64,000 nt of DNA from Sialis fuliginosa (lineage: Eukaryota > Arthropoda > Insecta > Megaloptera > Sialidae). The notes beneath the pieces were generated by a model. That model saw nothing but the letters and a program-made list of their open reading frames with translations. It was not told the origin of the DNA and searched no databases. Positions within the stretch are counted from its first letter, which is position 1. Every line of letters starts with the position of its first letter. The stretch lies in the NCBI GenBank assembly GCA_961205875.1, contig OY540822.1:7194501-7258500 (forward strand). Reading direction: 5' to 3'. The position numbers and the translations under genes are program-made. This document shows, piece by piece, positions 47,302 to 60,851 of this stretch.

Positions 47302-48846
47302 TACATTGTTTATTTCGTTCAATGAATTAATTAATTATCCTTATGCATTCTGTATATTTTATAAAATCATTTTATGACTTCTAGTTAATCCATCTATAAT
47401 TTCTTATAAAATTAACAAAACCATTAATTGGTAGAATTTACTAGGATCATATGTAATATTTATTATTTGAAATCTGCGTAAGAAAATATTAACTAAAACT
47501 GATGAGATAGCGAATATTCGTTACAACCCTAGTTATAAATGCATCAGCTCTGTGTAAGGGTCCTTGAGTTCGATAGGACTCTAAATCAAAAGTATATTCA
47601 GTTATATAATGAGTAAAAATATATTTTTTATGGGTTGTCATACATACAGGATGTAGAATTTAACTAAGGAAATGAATGCTTTTTCAGATACTCAATACAA
47701 ATATTCCCTTCCCTCGTTATTACATTTTTTTCTTGAAAATTTGAAGCTTGATCTAAATTACTTTAAAAAAATTTCCTTGAGTATTGTTAACAATTCGTAA
47801 AAATAGGGTAATTTGGATTGTTTTAAAACTTTTGATAATTCTTAATGGGTAACTTAAGATTTATGTTTTATTATAGTATTAAAATATTTCCATAATAGTT
47901 AATAATCAAAAATAAATGAATTTAATACATAAATTTATATTATTAAATGCCAAAATTAAATTAATAAAGTTGTAAAACAATCTGAAGTATTCTACTTTCT
48001 GCAATTTGTTAATAACTAGTAAGAACTTTCCTTGAAGTGGTGTTTATGACCAAACTCGAGGACGATATTTACAGCATGGAAAATTTGTATTAATCTTTTA
48101 CAAAGAAAAATGTAATTTCGCATTTGTATATTTGCATATGTACCTACATATATATCATTAATTTCCCTTATACATATATTATGTTACGCCAAATCAGTGA
48201 AATTGCCGAGTCCACGATTTCGGCAGCAAAACTGTCGAGTTTACGAAACTGGTATTAATAATAATCGATATTTAGAAAAATAACGTGTTATTTTGATAAT
48301 ATATAATCATATATGCTAATGAGATTTTAATCAAATATGTTTAATTTTTATTACTACTGATAACAATAAAAATTACTATTATTAATAATAATTATAATGA
48401 TTATAATATTGCGTTTTTGTCATGATTTTGAATTACAAGCAACAATGACAATAATTTTATTCCAAGATTAATAGGTATAGGACAATATATAAACGTTTTA
48501 TTTGGGAAAATATTAAATGATTATTGGTTAATTTGTAGGAAAATTGAAATCGTTAATTCGAATATTTAAACTGAAACTAACCTTAACTTGTTTTTTCAAA
48601 ATTGTAACATTGCTTCCACGCCAAAAATTTCCGGACACATGTATAGTTATATGAACTTTTTTCTTCAAATAACCAAATAATTGCTTCTTGGGTATGGCTG
48701 GGAACTTAAGGAACAACCTGTATGTATATGACATTTAATTTTATTATGGAAGAACATTAACTTAAGTATCGTGAGAAAAAAAAATTAAGACAAATATTTT
48801 GCTAGGGACGGACTTTGGCCGGTAATTTTCTAGGGGTCTTCAGATA
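47302..48846. other. A+T-rich spacer, possible mariner end
   Basis: Around 48630-48725, TTCCGGACACATGTATAGTT and GAACAACCTGTATGTAT resemble transposon end sequence. TACAGGATGTAGAATTTAA near 47645 is another candidate. No gene. Confidence 0.4.
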
Positions 48847-48850
48847 TTAA

Positions 48851-49488
48851 GGGGGCAGACCCAGTTGGGACTTCCAAAAAAGCTCTTTTTAGGATTTTTT
48901 TTTGGCCACGCATTAAAATAAATAATAACAAATGTTTTTCCACATGAAAGATATGTATTTACAGAAAACATTGTAATTTTTTAATGGCAAAATATTAAAA
49001 AATAAGTGGGATACAGCAAATTTGGATCATTGGCTAATGACATAATGCTCCGGATGAATGAAGGGATTTGAAAAATTTCGAATTTTCACAAAATGGCGGA
49101 TATTGAAAGTCAAAATTCTTTATTCGACTAAAATTTCACTCGAATTTTCAGTTATAAAAAAAATAATAATCGTCCAAAAAAAAAATCCTTCGTTCATCCT
49201 GAGGACAATTATGTATAGAATAAGTGAGAAAAATTTCAAACCAATCGGCAAAGCCGTTCTCAAGTTACAGTGATCACCGACTTCGAAAACATGGTTTCGA
49301 GAAAAACGTGTTTAAAGTTTTGAGTACGAATTGCATGCAGATAAAAAATTTATTTTGGAACTTACACTGAATCGTCTATGGACAGGATATTTATCTGAAA
49401 TTTTCAGAGAATACTTTTGAAATATTCTACTTTGAGAAAATGCAAAAAAAAAATTGATTTAAACAAAATTCTAACAGGGTCTGCCCCC
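48851..49488 (+). mobile_element. TTAA-flanked piggyBac-like MITE, copy 2
   Basis: A 638-bp copy of 37764-38452 in the same orientation, between TTAA at 48847-48850 and 49489-49492. Ends are GGGGGCAGACCCAGTT and, inward from the right, GGGGGCAGACCCTGTT. The open frame within it (49058-49273) has no known domain and is not a gene. Confidence 0.87.
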
Positions 49489-49492
49489 TTAA

Positions 49493-51430
49493 TACCAACA
49501 ATTTTTAAATTAAATTTTCAATAATTTTGGATTTTTAACGGTGCCCGCACTGGGCTTATTTTTCCTTAATTCGCTCCTGTATCTTGTTTTGAATAATAGT
49601 AATATTACATTATACCACATAGAAAAAGAAAAGTGCACTTGTTATAAAGTGCGATGTAAACTAGAGATTGTGTACATTAACTAGATATTATGTATGATAT
49701 TTTTCATTTGGTTACAAATTAGATCGAGAGTTTGTCACGCCCTTTAAAACGAAACCTCTGCGTTGAAGGTATCCTTGTTTCAGCCGTCACTCACAAGCCA
49801 TATTATTTAACTGTAGTTATAAATCTTACTTAGTATTCGTAAAAATGCGGGAATGAGTTTTTTTTTCTGCCACAAAAACAACATTTTCCATATTTCTCAG
49901 TTTTATTTCGCGTGGTTAAATCTTGGCTATAACATTTTTATTTGAATACACAATGACGAAAACATGTCCCGTTATTCTTTTGTACAGGCTGTTCCGTAAA
50001 TCTTACATTTCAATATCGAACACATGAGATTTAACTGACTCATTTGTCTCGGTTTTTTTAATTGAAAAAAATATTTTTTAACTTATTTTTATCCAAATTT
50101 AAGCCAATCTTGTTTTGAGACCTATAAAGTCTCTTCTCAGCGTACAGCCCTAAATAAAAATAAATAATACAAGTTTTACAGCATATTTATAACTGGTATT
50201 TAGCCCGTGGCTTCGCTCGCGTTATATACGCGCTTGATGAAAATTATTAAAACTTGTTATAGATAGATACAACTTGCGCAATATATTTCTTCACTGCTCA
50301 GTCACCTTTTGCGATAGCGTGATTGTAATAGCTTTATAGGGTTTAATTCTTCCATCAGTGAAATAATTTTTCAAATCTGACTAGATATTTGTCTTCATTA
50401 CATTATAAAACCTGTCCGAAATACTATATACATATATTTTATATAAAGATCGTCTAATAAATTATTTTGAAATTATCCAGATTTGATTTAAACGCTATCG
50501 AAAAAATCAATATTAAACCGACATTTGTGAGTGCGGATGTGTGTGTGTGTGGTGAAGAGGAGGGGGGGGAACGTGAATGCGAGAGTGTGTGTGGGTATAG
50601 TAAAGCAGAAACAGAAATTTAAAAAACATTTTCATTTTTATATGTACATACATACTCGGTGGTAGAAACTTTTTAATTGTATTAAATATAATTAACGGAT
50701 ACCTAATGAACTTTTAAATAAGTTCGAATTAAGCCCAGGACAAACGTTGCTAATTCAACATTTTTTTTTCTTCTTCTTCTTCATTTAAATTCCGTATACG
50801 TGTGTGTATGCAAAACGCCTAAACCAATTTTTATTTATTAATTTTAATATATGCAAAGTTATGCGTTTGGTAAATTTTAACGGTAACGTTTATATTTTCA
50901 ATGAAACGGTTTTTCATTGATACATTTCTTTTTGTTTCCTTGAAATGTATATATGTATATTTATAACAAAATATACAGCATGTGTAGTAAGGTTTTTCCG
51001 GTTAATTTTTTTTCGATTCTGTACTAAAATTTGTTAGTCAAATAGCATTTCAAAAATACATTTTTAGAAGGCGCTTATGATTTTTTAAAGGACTTTGAAC
51101 AAAAGTAATGGATTTTGACTTTTGGTTGATATTTTTTGTAATTACGGAAAATGATAGTTGTAATGGGTGCAACAATTAATTGACCAATACTATTTTATTG
51201 TTTCTGAATAGTTGGTAATGATCATTTACCTAATTGCATACTTCAGCATTTTAGTCAGCGCGAATCGATGTACATAGTAGCCAAGTTTCACTCACAGCCG
51301 TATTTTCTGATTTTATTAATCAATATTTTTAAATATACATACTTCATATTATAACATTATGTTCAATGCTATAATAATAATAATACATTTTTAATAAATC
51401 GTGATTGGATAAAAATGGCTACGCTGTCGT
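49493..51430. other. A+T-rich spacer with GT repeats and a repeat fragment
   Basis: At 50192-50260, ATTTAGCCCGTGGCTTCGCT and GCGTTATATACGCGC belong to the same broad repeat type as 44195. GT repeats lie at 50537-50550 and an AGGGGGGGGAA run follows. No coding sequence. Confidence 0.5.
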
Positions 51431-51770
51431 AACTCTTATTGGAGTGACTCTAGATTCTACTATTTCTAACATTGATAAGCTCTGATAGTGTTTGATACGT
51501 AATTTGCATATTATGATCTATCGATGAATCGTAATGACTTATTTCAAACAAACATTGCTTGGAAATGGTACACTTACATTTGTATAATATGAATAATTGA
51601 TTTCCACTAAGCATTTTCGATGCATCTGTATGTTTCCCACAATTTCCTATGGTAAATCATTTTCCTTTTCCTTTATTTCCCCAAACTGTAAGTTGGGAGA
51701 CATTCCAAAACTTGTTATTTAATCTTTAGAATTTATTATCAATTTACGTTTGTCTATTTTTGTAAAATGC
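51431..51770 (-). repeat. Dispersed repeat of about 320 bp, copy 2 (inverted)
   Basis: Reverse-orientation match of 32655-32970, including AGTGACTCTAGATTCTA, CTAAGCATTTTCGATGCATC and TGTAAGTTGGGAGACATTCC. Confidence 0.85.
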
Positions 51771-52414
51771 GGTTTACATCTTCTCTGTACATACATGGAA
51801 AATATAAATCTCTCTGTGTATTTTCAGAAATTAAATTGCTCCACCAGATTTATTGTTCGTTAACCTTGCTTTGTACAATGAATTTGTTTTATGAGACAAA
51901 ATTATTTTCTAGAATATGATACTAATGATATCTACCTATAACTAATTCAATGACATTTTTCAGAAACAAAAATAACTAACTATAAAAGTAATAAAAGAAA
52001 ATATATGAATATATTCTCTAATTAATTTAAAAATTGCTTTTTAACGATCAAATAATTATTCTTAATTTTATTATTTAGTAAATTTTTGTAAGAAAAGGGT
52101 TCAATACATTCATTTTCCTACTTGAATTTTTCTTCTTATTGTTAGAAGTTGTGTTGAATAGCATATATATGTATGAGTGCATGCTAGTATATATGTATAT
52201 GAGTGAACTTACAACACAGTGCATTTAATGTATTTTAAATTTATTCCAGTTTATTACCATTGTTTTTAATGTCTTGGATTGTAATACTTTATATCCCTTA
52301 ATGCAGTTTCACAAAGCAGCTGTCACGGAGATATATTTCTGTATTTTTGAATTATAGTTCGTTTTTCTCAACCATTAACAAGTCGTATAGATTTATTTAA
52401 TAAATTTACTAAAT
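51771..52414. other. A+T-rich spacer, nothing recognised
   Basis: No feature supported. Confidence 0.5.
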
Positions 52415-52930
52415 TATAAATATTTGATTACATACTGCCATTACTGAATCATAATCTATAGATACTTAACTGTAAAACTGCTAATTTGTGGTGTCAAAAT
52501 GGTGGACATTTAAATTAATTATTAGTGTAATCTATTTTTTAATGATTATATTTACATAGCTTCTGCTTTACATTGTTTAAAATTTTACGATTTTGGTAAT
52601 TAAATTGATTTAATGAGGCACTTGTTTTATTAGTAACATGAGTTCATCGGAATTACAAAAAATAGGCTAATTAATATACTAATTTTAACGATTTTCTAAA
52701 CCTTAGATTCTTGTGTAATTTATTTGAATTTATTTTTATATAAAAACTTAAGGATGTATGGCAGGTATTTAATTTCAACGAGAAATAGTTAGTTGAAATT
52801 TGGAGAAGTTACTCCTTTATAAATCTTAAGTACCCACACAAAATTTCAAAAGGTTTTACAACATAGTTTTAAAGTTATTATTTTTATAAATTAACATGGG
52901 CTCTTATGGCAGAATGGTGTATTTACGGTT
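52415..52930 (+). repeat. Diverged copy of the 14800-15710 element, without the hAT insertion
   Basis: TTTGATTACATACTGCCATT and GTGTCAAAATGGTGGACATT match the left part. TTTGGTAATTAAATTGATTT and TTTTATTAGTAACATGAGTT match the right part (15572-15630). GGGCTCTTATGGCAGAATGG near 52898 recalls the right terminus. Confidence 0.65.
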
Positions 52931-54406
52931 AAAGTCCAATAAAACACATAGTTCAAGCATCGAGAAAAATCTGAAATTTTCACAACACGTCACTTATATA
53001 TGTAGCAACAAGTTTCATAAAAAAATTATACACATACAGAACTAAATTATGAGAAAAAAAAATTATTGGTGAAAAATATTTTAAAAAAATAAAAAATGGC
53101 GTACTGAAATGTAATGATTTGTTTTTCTTACATAGTTTGGCATATACATATGTAAGCATATGAAGTACTAATATTGTTATTTTTATTACATTTGTATGTT
53201 CCACATACATATGTTCTAAATAGTGTTATTTAAAAATATTTTAATTTATGTCATTTATAACAATAAAATACTTCTTTTGTTTTTATATCTGACAGATGAA
53301 TTCAGAATAAAATTTTTTCGTATTATCAACACAAATATGAACTTTTTGGCTAAAATTCTAAAAACAGTCAATAATGAGAAATAAGGTTTAAGGAATAAAA
53401 GTTTATGTAGTATATAACCAATTTGACTTTCTTATAAGCATTTAAAGTGAATAATTAATAGTTTGATTTTGATCGTTCATTGCATCTAGATTTACATTAT
53501 TTTTGACTCAGACTGTACGTGCCATACATCCTTACACTGACTGAGTAATATTTTAAATTTCCGGGTTTTGATAATTTTCCTGTTATTTCGTTTTATAAGC
53601 AATTGTACCTCTTTCTGCCTTTTACATATTGTATTTACGAAATTCCCTTCTACACGGTTAAGTTTTGGTTTTATTAAAAGGGAAATAAACAATATTATTT
53701 TGATTTTATAAATATCCTGGAATGTATATAGAAAATTGCTATCACACAACATGCTTCATATCTAATCATTTGTAAATTTAGTTATTTTTAAAACGAATAT
53801 AAACTCAGTTGAATAAACTTGGTTGTTTTTGATAAAACACATTTTTTATAAACCAAATAACCTTTAAATGTATTTAATCGAGTCAATTTCATCATACTGT
53901 TTCAGAAGCTAAAACAATTAATTTCTCAAAACATATTTGCTATCATTACTTTATTCATATAGAATGTTATTTACTCCTTAAAAATGATATTATATACATA
54001 TGTGAGCTTCGACGCTGCCGCTATTGGAGGGTTAACTTTCAGTTTCCGCTTTGGGGTCTCACAAACCCCACAACAATTTGTTTTTAACAATAAACATTAC
54101 TAAATGTACTTTTAACAAATATCAATATCACTGTAAATTTAATGTATGTTACTGTCTATTGATTTGGCAATAATTTGATCAAATTGATAACGATTTGACT
54201 TGCAGTGAAGGCTCAAAATCATTCTATTTGGATTTTCTAAAATTATGTTTTTTCATAATAATTATTTCGCATTGATTAAAATTAGCGTATTTTATATATT
54301 TATATATCTTTGCATTTTATTTATTTTTTGTAGGTTCATAGTAGTTTTTTTAATTCTGTCGGAAATTTAATAATAAAATAACACATTTTAAAATGATATT
54401 AATATA
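52931..54406. other. A+T-rich spacer, nothing recognised
   Basis: A short G+C-richer bit at 54008-54075 has no recognisable content. Open frames here are A+T-biased and domain-free. Confidence 0.5.
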
Positions 54407-54408
54407 TA

Positions 54409-54750
54409 CAGTATATTCCAAGTTGATTAAGATATAGGGAATTTAACATGGGGTCAATTAGAAATGTTGTAGTAACCTTTGGTGAAATTTAACGATGTGT
54501 GATTGGTGCATTTTGAAATGCCGCCTCGAAACTAACTGATAAATTTTAAATTAATCAACAGTATTTTGTTCTCAACTTTAATTTCATTAATTTAAGCTTC
54601 CTAGATAAAATTATAATAATATTTTTTGACAGATATAAATTTGAAAACAAAATACTGATTACTATTTTATTAAATTTTGTGGCGGCATTTCAAAATGCAC
54701 CAATCATCATCGTTTTTAACCAAAGGTCTTAATCAACTTGGAATACACTG
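54409..54750. mobile_element. TA-flanked fold-back MITE with CAGTATATTCCAAG ends
   Basis: A 342-bp element between TA dinucleotides (54407-54408, 54751-54752). Inverted ends of at least 22 bases start CAGTATATTCCAAGTTGATT and, inward from the right, CAGTGTATTCCAAGTTGATT. A second inverted block (GATTGGTGCATTTTGAAATG and partner near 54680-54707) makes it fold almost end to end. No coding sequence. A Tc1/mariner-type MITE is likely. Confidence 0.87.
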
Positions 54751-54752
54751 TA

Positions 54753-56236
54753 TAAAGAAAATGTCAAAAACATAATTTGATTATTTTCATTATACAATTT
54801 GAACAGCAGATATTAGAAACGTTATCGATATTTATTAATATTATTTAATAATTAACTCCCTTTGTTTAATTTAGCACGAGAAAGCACTGTGATGCATGTC
54901 ACTTGGCAGATGTTTTATTTTTACCAATTTGCAAAATTTTTATATTAAATATTAAATTATACTAATTGTATACCAAACATAAACGCCGTAAAAGTAATGT
55001 ATATCTGACGTATTCTGTGGGGAATCTAAAGATTAAACATGAAATTATCCATTTTTTAGCAATATCATCCCATTTCTGATTAGTGAAATTTTAATTTATC
55101 TAAAAACGAATCTTTTTTTGTGAAATCCGACCCTGATGCATAAATATGTATCTAGAACATTTTTAACGCGTATCAAATAAGAACATAGTATATTCTCTTT
55201 GTTATTGCCATGTTTACCCTTCAGTTTATATTTGAAGCTTGCTGAAACGGTTTCAATAATCTATATTCGGATATATGTATACATAACTAGCTAATTATTT
55301 TAATGGAAAGCTATGAAAGATGTATAGGGTGCTGTCACACGCAATATAATTAAGAATATATTTAATAAATTACATACTGTATTTGACGGTAGAAACGTTG
55401 GATGCAAAACGTAGCTTAGTTCAAAATTAATCCAATAAGTAATTATATATTAAACTAATTGAACTAATCGAACTATTCTCAATTATGGTACAAATAATTT
55501 ACACAAAAGTTTCCGGGTTTAAATTTTTTTATTGAATATATTTATTTGACCTTATAAAACCTAATTAAAGATAATTGTTATTTTTTAAATAGGATCTTAT
55601 ATTTTTTATTACGGTCTTATCTTATGATCTACAAAAAAAAAAACAAGGAACTTTTATTTGAAATTATTTTTTGTCCGACTTTTTGGACTTAAAATTTCTA
55701 TTAATATAAACAGAAATAAATCTATAATATACATGAAAAAATATCTCTAATACTTAAATTCTACAAAGTTGTCCAATATTATGAAATTTGGTATATTTTT
55801 TGTGGTATGATATATGAAAATTATGATAAAAATCATTTTTAGTCAAGCAGGGCTAAACCTTCAAATGACCAATATATTTTTTTATCTTTTACACCCATTT
55901 TTGCGTCAGTCAAAAAATTAAAATGATTGATGTAACTAAACCAATAATTTATATTAACTAATTTGATCAGGCACGTATTAAGTAAAATGTATAAATGATA
56001 TTTTGTAATTAAAAAGTATAAAAACGATACCAATTAGAGATTATTATAATAAGAGTTCTGACAGCTCGAATCGATTTCTGATTGATTGTAGTAGCTAAAT
56101 TAATTTGGACAAAATAATTTCGTGGTTTATAAATAAATTTTGATTAATATAAGTTCTTATTTTTATTAATAACCAGAATAGGGGGCCTCCGTTTTCTTAA
56201 TAACGTCGCTGATTCTTGTATAATATAACATTCAAT
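54753..56236. other. A+T-rich spacer, nothing recognised
   Basis: No feature supported. Confidence 0.5.
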
Positions 56237-56244
56237 ATTTTTAT

Positions 56245-57282
56245 CAGTGGTTTGGCGTGAAGTTTTTAATAAGGGAAGCATATTTTGTCAATCGTCCAAA
56301 CAAAAAAACTAGTTATGAAACACCTTAAGTTCAAACATTTACTTTTTAAAATAAATTCTTACATATTTATATAGTAACTAAATGATTCTACGTCTTATTT
56401 TCTTGTATTTTAGTCGATATTTGTATGACGAGTTGAAGTTCACTGCAGGAAATTTCACTAAAAAATTTCAAATTTTTGATTTCATTTTGTGTATTGTATA
56501 GAAAATGGCGTGAAAAGTTGAAATTTTCAAACCGTAGGTCTGTATCTCAAACCGTTTTTGAGATATAGCCTCTCAAAGTTTTGGTTTTTTCAAATTTTTG
56601 GAGAAAAAAGACCATAACTTTTGAACGCGTGGTCGAAATTGATTTTAGTTAACGGATTTGAAATCAGCGTGTCAAAATCTATATAATGACATGTATAATA
56701 CTTTAAAATCCGACAAAAAAATTTTGGTCAAAAATCGACATTTTTCGTGAAATTTTTTTTTCGAGTTTTAAAGTATTATACATGTCATTATATAGATTTT
56801 GACACGCTGATTCCAAATCCGTCAACTGAAATCAATTCCGCGTTCAAAAGTTATGGCCTTTTTTCTCCGAAAATTTGAAAAAACTAAAACTTTGAGAGGC
56901 TATATCGAGAACGGTTTGAGATACAGACCTACGGATTGAAAATTTCAACTTTTCATGTCATTTTCTATACAATAAACATACTTTTAACGAAATGAAAAAT
57001 TCAAAATTTTTTAGTGAAATTTCCTACAATGAACTTCAACTCGTCATACAAATATCGACTAAAATACAAGAAAATAAGACGTAGAGGTATTATAGTTTTG
57101 TAATTGAGAGTGTAAATTAATATTAAATGTTATTTTTGATTTTTGGTTAAAATGTTTGAGTTGCGCATAAACATGAATATTCTAATAATGTTTTTAAATT
57201 ATTTATTAACTGAAAACACAGCTTTGTATTAATTTACCCATAAAGTAAGGGAATAACTACTTCCATGGACGCTTCGCCACTG
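56245..57282. mobile_element. hAT-like fold-back element, copy 2 (longer)
   Basis: A 1038-bp element with ends CAGTGGTTTGGCG and, inward from the right, CAGTGGCGAAGCG. Flanks atttttat and attttttt match at 7 of 8 bases. Arms of roughly 330 bases (about 56362-56700 and 56760-57090) are inverted copies around a short centre, so a transcript would form a long hairpin. Copy 1 at 1543 lacks much of the inner arm. Confidence 0.85.
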
Positions 57283-57290
57283 ATTTTTTT

Positions 57291-58224
57291 CATACATGAA
57301 CATCTAATTATTGATTTCTATCTATTTTATACGTAAGCTACAAATAAAATTATTTTATTGTCATCAATAAAAAATGTGTTCCTTATATGTTACACATATT
57401 AAATATTAATGTATATGTATAATTTAACGTATGTGTGGAATCAGAAAAAAAAATACGAACGAATATTTAAATGATAAAATATTTCGACTTCACAACAGTA
57501 AATACGTGTATAAACAAAATGAAGGTAATTGGAACCGAACAGAATTGTAGGCAGAGACAAAAATGAGCATTGTATATAGCCGTACCTTTTCTCTAAGTTT
57601 AAACGTACATCATACTTGGGGGGTTTGTCTCTATTGACATAATAAACCCCTAGTAGGTAGATAATTCTCTGCTAAATGCGTATCATTTTTTTTACATTTT
57701 GATCATTATTTTTCGTTTTTCTTGTTCAAATATGTAAACAATTATATTAATAAAATAATAAAAATACAGTATGAATATGGAGTGTTTTTGTATTGAGAAT
57801 TGAGAATATAATGCCTTGTTTAGACCTAAAAGACAAAACATATCGTTTTTTAATCGAAGCCGAAGGAATTTTATAATAAGTAGGTACTAAAGAAGTTAGG
57901 GAAATTTATTTTTATCTGAATTCATTTGTTGTTAACTTGTGATAGTGTTTATTTAGTGTATTTGCAAAGTTGAGATTTTAAATATACTAATTTAACTTAA
58001 AACAATTATAATTTAAGTGGTATATTATCTTTTTTATAGAAATGATGAACTATTTGTAAGTTATTAAAATTAAAAAAAATCTTCTAACCACTATTTAACT
58101 CGAGTAATTAGTATTTTTTTTATATTTTACCGGGTGTTTAAAATAAAAAATGAAAAGATAAAATAAACTTCGTCTTTAAAAAATTGATTGTTCGTCATGT
58201 AAAAGTATGAAAGTATGGATATGC
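57291..58224. other. A+T-rich spacer
   Basis: A small inverted repeat GGGGTTT ... AAACCCC lies near 57617-57652. Nothing else. Confidence 0.45.
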
Positions 58225-58560
58225 TGCGAAGTAGGAAGGGTTGGCGGGGGAGGGAAGTAGATTTTTCCGAACAAGAAAATTACCAGTGATGTGAAACTTA
58301 TTTGAAATCAACAGAGGCCGATGTACATCTCAATTTTAATTAAATTGTAGGGGGCGCGATGTACACACTTTTTCAAGGAATGCAAATTTACTTACAGCAA
58401 ACTAAACAGTTGTTGGCGTTTTGGGGAGATTGTGAGGGGTGAGCGATAACGTTGCGGGGGCGGTCGACGGAAGCAGATATGACTAGGGAAAACGAAAGGA
58501 AGGGTATACGAGTAATGCTACGACAAAATCGTTATAAACGCAATGTGTGGAGGTTACATT
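58225..58560. promoter_or_regulatory. G+C-elevated candidate regulatory patch
   Basis: About 300 bases of non-repetitive, G-rich + strand sequence (ggttggcgggggaggg, tagggggcgcgatg, gttgcgggggcggtcgacgg) within A+T-rich DNA, with no open frame. It lies 4.4 kb upstream of the Ig exon. It may be an enhancer, an insulator or an unrecognised repeat. No promoter motif was confirmed. Confidence 0.3.
58349..58357 (+). promoter_or_regulatory. CTCF-core-like 9-mer AGGGGGCGC
   Basis: An exact match to the 3' core of the CTCF consensus. The preceding bases (aattgt) do not match the CCAC part. It lies in the G+C-elevated patch. Confidence 0.25.
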
Positions 58561-60851
58561 TGATGACAAACACGAAATAAATATAGTGTGGAATTCCGTT
58601 GTCCTATGTATTTAGATAATGTACAGTTTAGAGAAAGATAAACCAGCTGTTTCGTACAATAGCTGGTTTTAAATGTTCAACATACATAGTTATATATTAA
58701 TTGGGTATTCTATTTTAAAACATTTTACTTTTGATATATCTGTCCCGTTTAATTAAAATAAATTTATATTTTCTACCTCAGATTGCCAAAACAAAGATTT
58801 AAAAAGTTTTTAGTTTAATTAAAAAATTCTATTACCAGATTAACCCGATTATTTCTGGCTGCGCAACGCAGTTGAAAAAACAAACAATAGAATGTTTAAA
58901 AAAAATAGTTTTAACGATCGAATATTATATTAAATATTGGAATAGAGATTATGAAGACAATAAAGTTGTTTTTTCTTACACAGAATCCAATTTAAATTTA
59001 GATAAATGAATATTATCTATGAAATTTATATTAATAAAAAGTGTATAATCGGTAACTTAGAATAAAATTTTATCTGAATGAAGACAAAATGGATTATTTT
59101 AATTAAAAAATCTCGTTCGTCATTAAAAACGAACCATTCTTTTGATATGATACGTAGAAAAACTAATTATATATCATAAAAGAATTTAAAAAAATATCTG
59201 AGAATTTGAAATAATTTAAACATTACCAAATAGCAATTTCGTTGCTAAAAATGTTTACAATTACGTTTAATACTTGCTTCAATTTGATTATAATCTATAT
59301 TAAAATGTGTTTCCTATATCGTTATTTAGAATTTAAAATTACTTCATCTCTTTTTTGTACTAAATCCGAGTTCATTTTATTTTATGACCCTTTGTTATAA
59401 ACTGAAACAAAATTGTTGTTTTTATTTAATCAAATTTTACAAGTACAGATTTGATCAAAACTTAATTAATGAATGAGAAATTTCAGATTCTTTTTTGTTT
59501 ATGTATTGTAGTATTTACGATATTTATTATAATTATCTTTAAACGGTGAAAAAAGGGGGTTGATTATATAAAGCCAGATACTAGTATATATATATATAAT
59601 AAACTAAACATCTTATAAAAAAATATATGTATTTACCTTTTTATGCATGTGCATAATATAAAATTGTCTCAAATAGACGTTGCATAAAGAAATTTAATAT
59701 ACACATAACTGACGAAAGAAGGTAATATAAAAATATATATGTTTATAAAATATTTTGAGTCTTGACATAAAATGCGGTGTTGAAAATTTACTTGCCTCCA
59801 AAACATTTGTGTTGATTTTGGGTGAATAAACATAGGCAATTAATAGCCTACATAATTCATATCTATATTTCTGTACTTAAAACAAAATGGTTCCCTTTTG
59901 TTTAACACGTCGCGTAAATGAAATACAGACATCTATTCTATACTCAGGTGATCTTTATGTTTGTATACATCATCATCACTCACATTTGTAGGAAAATTTA
60001 AATTGCTATTAATTATTAATATACGTAAGTATAAGTTTTGAAAGTAAGTCAAGTTAATAATTTATGTTAAAGAAATAAAAATATGCAGTGTAAGAATTTA
60101 TGAAATATATTATGTTGAAATGTATATGACTTGATGATCAGCTGTATTCATGTAGGTAGAAATGTATTGTGGTATAGTACCTATCATAAAGTAAAGTGAA
60201 ATTGGAGCGCATCTTTTGAGGGAAAGATGTTAGACAACTATACGTACCATAAACAATGTGTTGTTACTGGAAAACGTGGAGGATTTGTAGAGTAATTCCC
60301 ATGCTTGAAGGTTTTTTTCTTCTACTTCTTTTCCCCGCTCGTCCTTTCTGAAAATTAATTTTTTGTTTACCTTGTAGCAGCAATTTTTTATTGTTCAATA
60401 TTTTTTAAAAATACTCCGGTATAACGAATATGGTGTTTTAAAAGAAATTGGGAAGCATTTAATTAACTATTTGGAATAAAATGTGCATAGAAATTATTTG
60501 GTATGGTCATTTAATTCGGGTAATATTTAACGTAATATATTTTTTGTCGTTTCCGGTAGCGCAGTTTTTACCTGAGATATCTGATTTAGTCGGGGATGGA
60601 AAGGAGAGAAACTTGACAGAAAAAACTGATGATTTTTAAAAAGCATTAGTGAAGGTGACGACTAAATCTCTGTAATCAACACAGAAAAAAATTATAGTAA
60701 TTAGCTTTTTATAAATAAAATGACTGGGAAAAGAATATTCATAATCGATATTCTACGTAGAATAAAGTACCTATTTTAACTAATTGTCAAATGTTATAAG
60801 GAAAAAAATCATTTGATAACTAATTTTGAGACGTCATCACTCAAATAATCA
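58561..60851. other. A+T-rich spacer with one small hairpin
   Basis: AAACCAGCT (58640-58648) pairs perfectly with AGCTGGTTT (58661-58669). A TA microsatellite lies near 59586-59600. No exon was supported. Confidence 0.5.

Noticed and set aside
47530-47590. TTGAGTTCGATAGGACTC resembling a tRNA T-arm
   Set aside because: No A box, acceptor stem or cloverleaf could be placed around it.
49058-49273. 71-codon open frame on the + strand
   Set aside because: It lies entirely within a TTAA-flanked MITE, its counterpart in the other copy is not conserved as a frame, and the residues show no domain.
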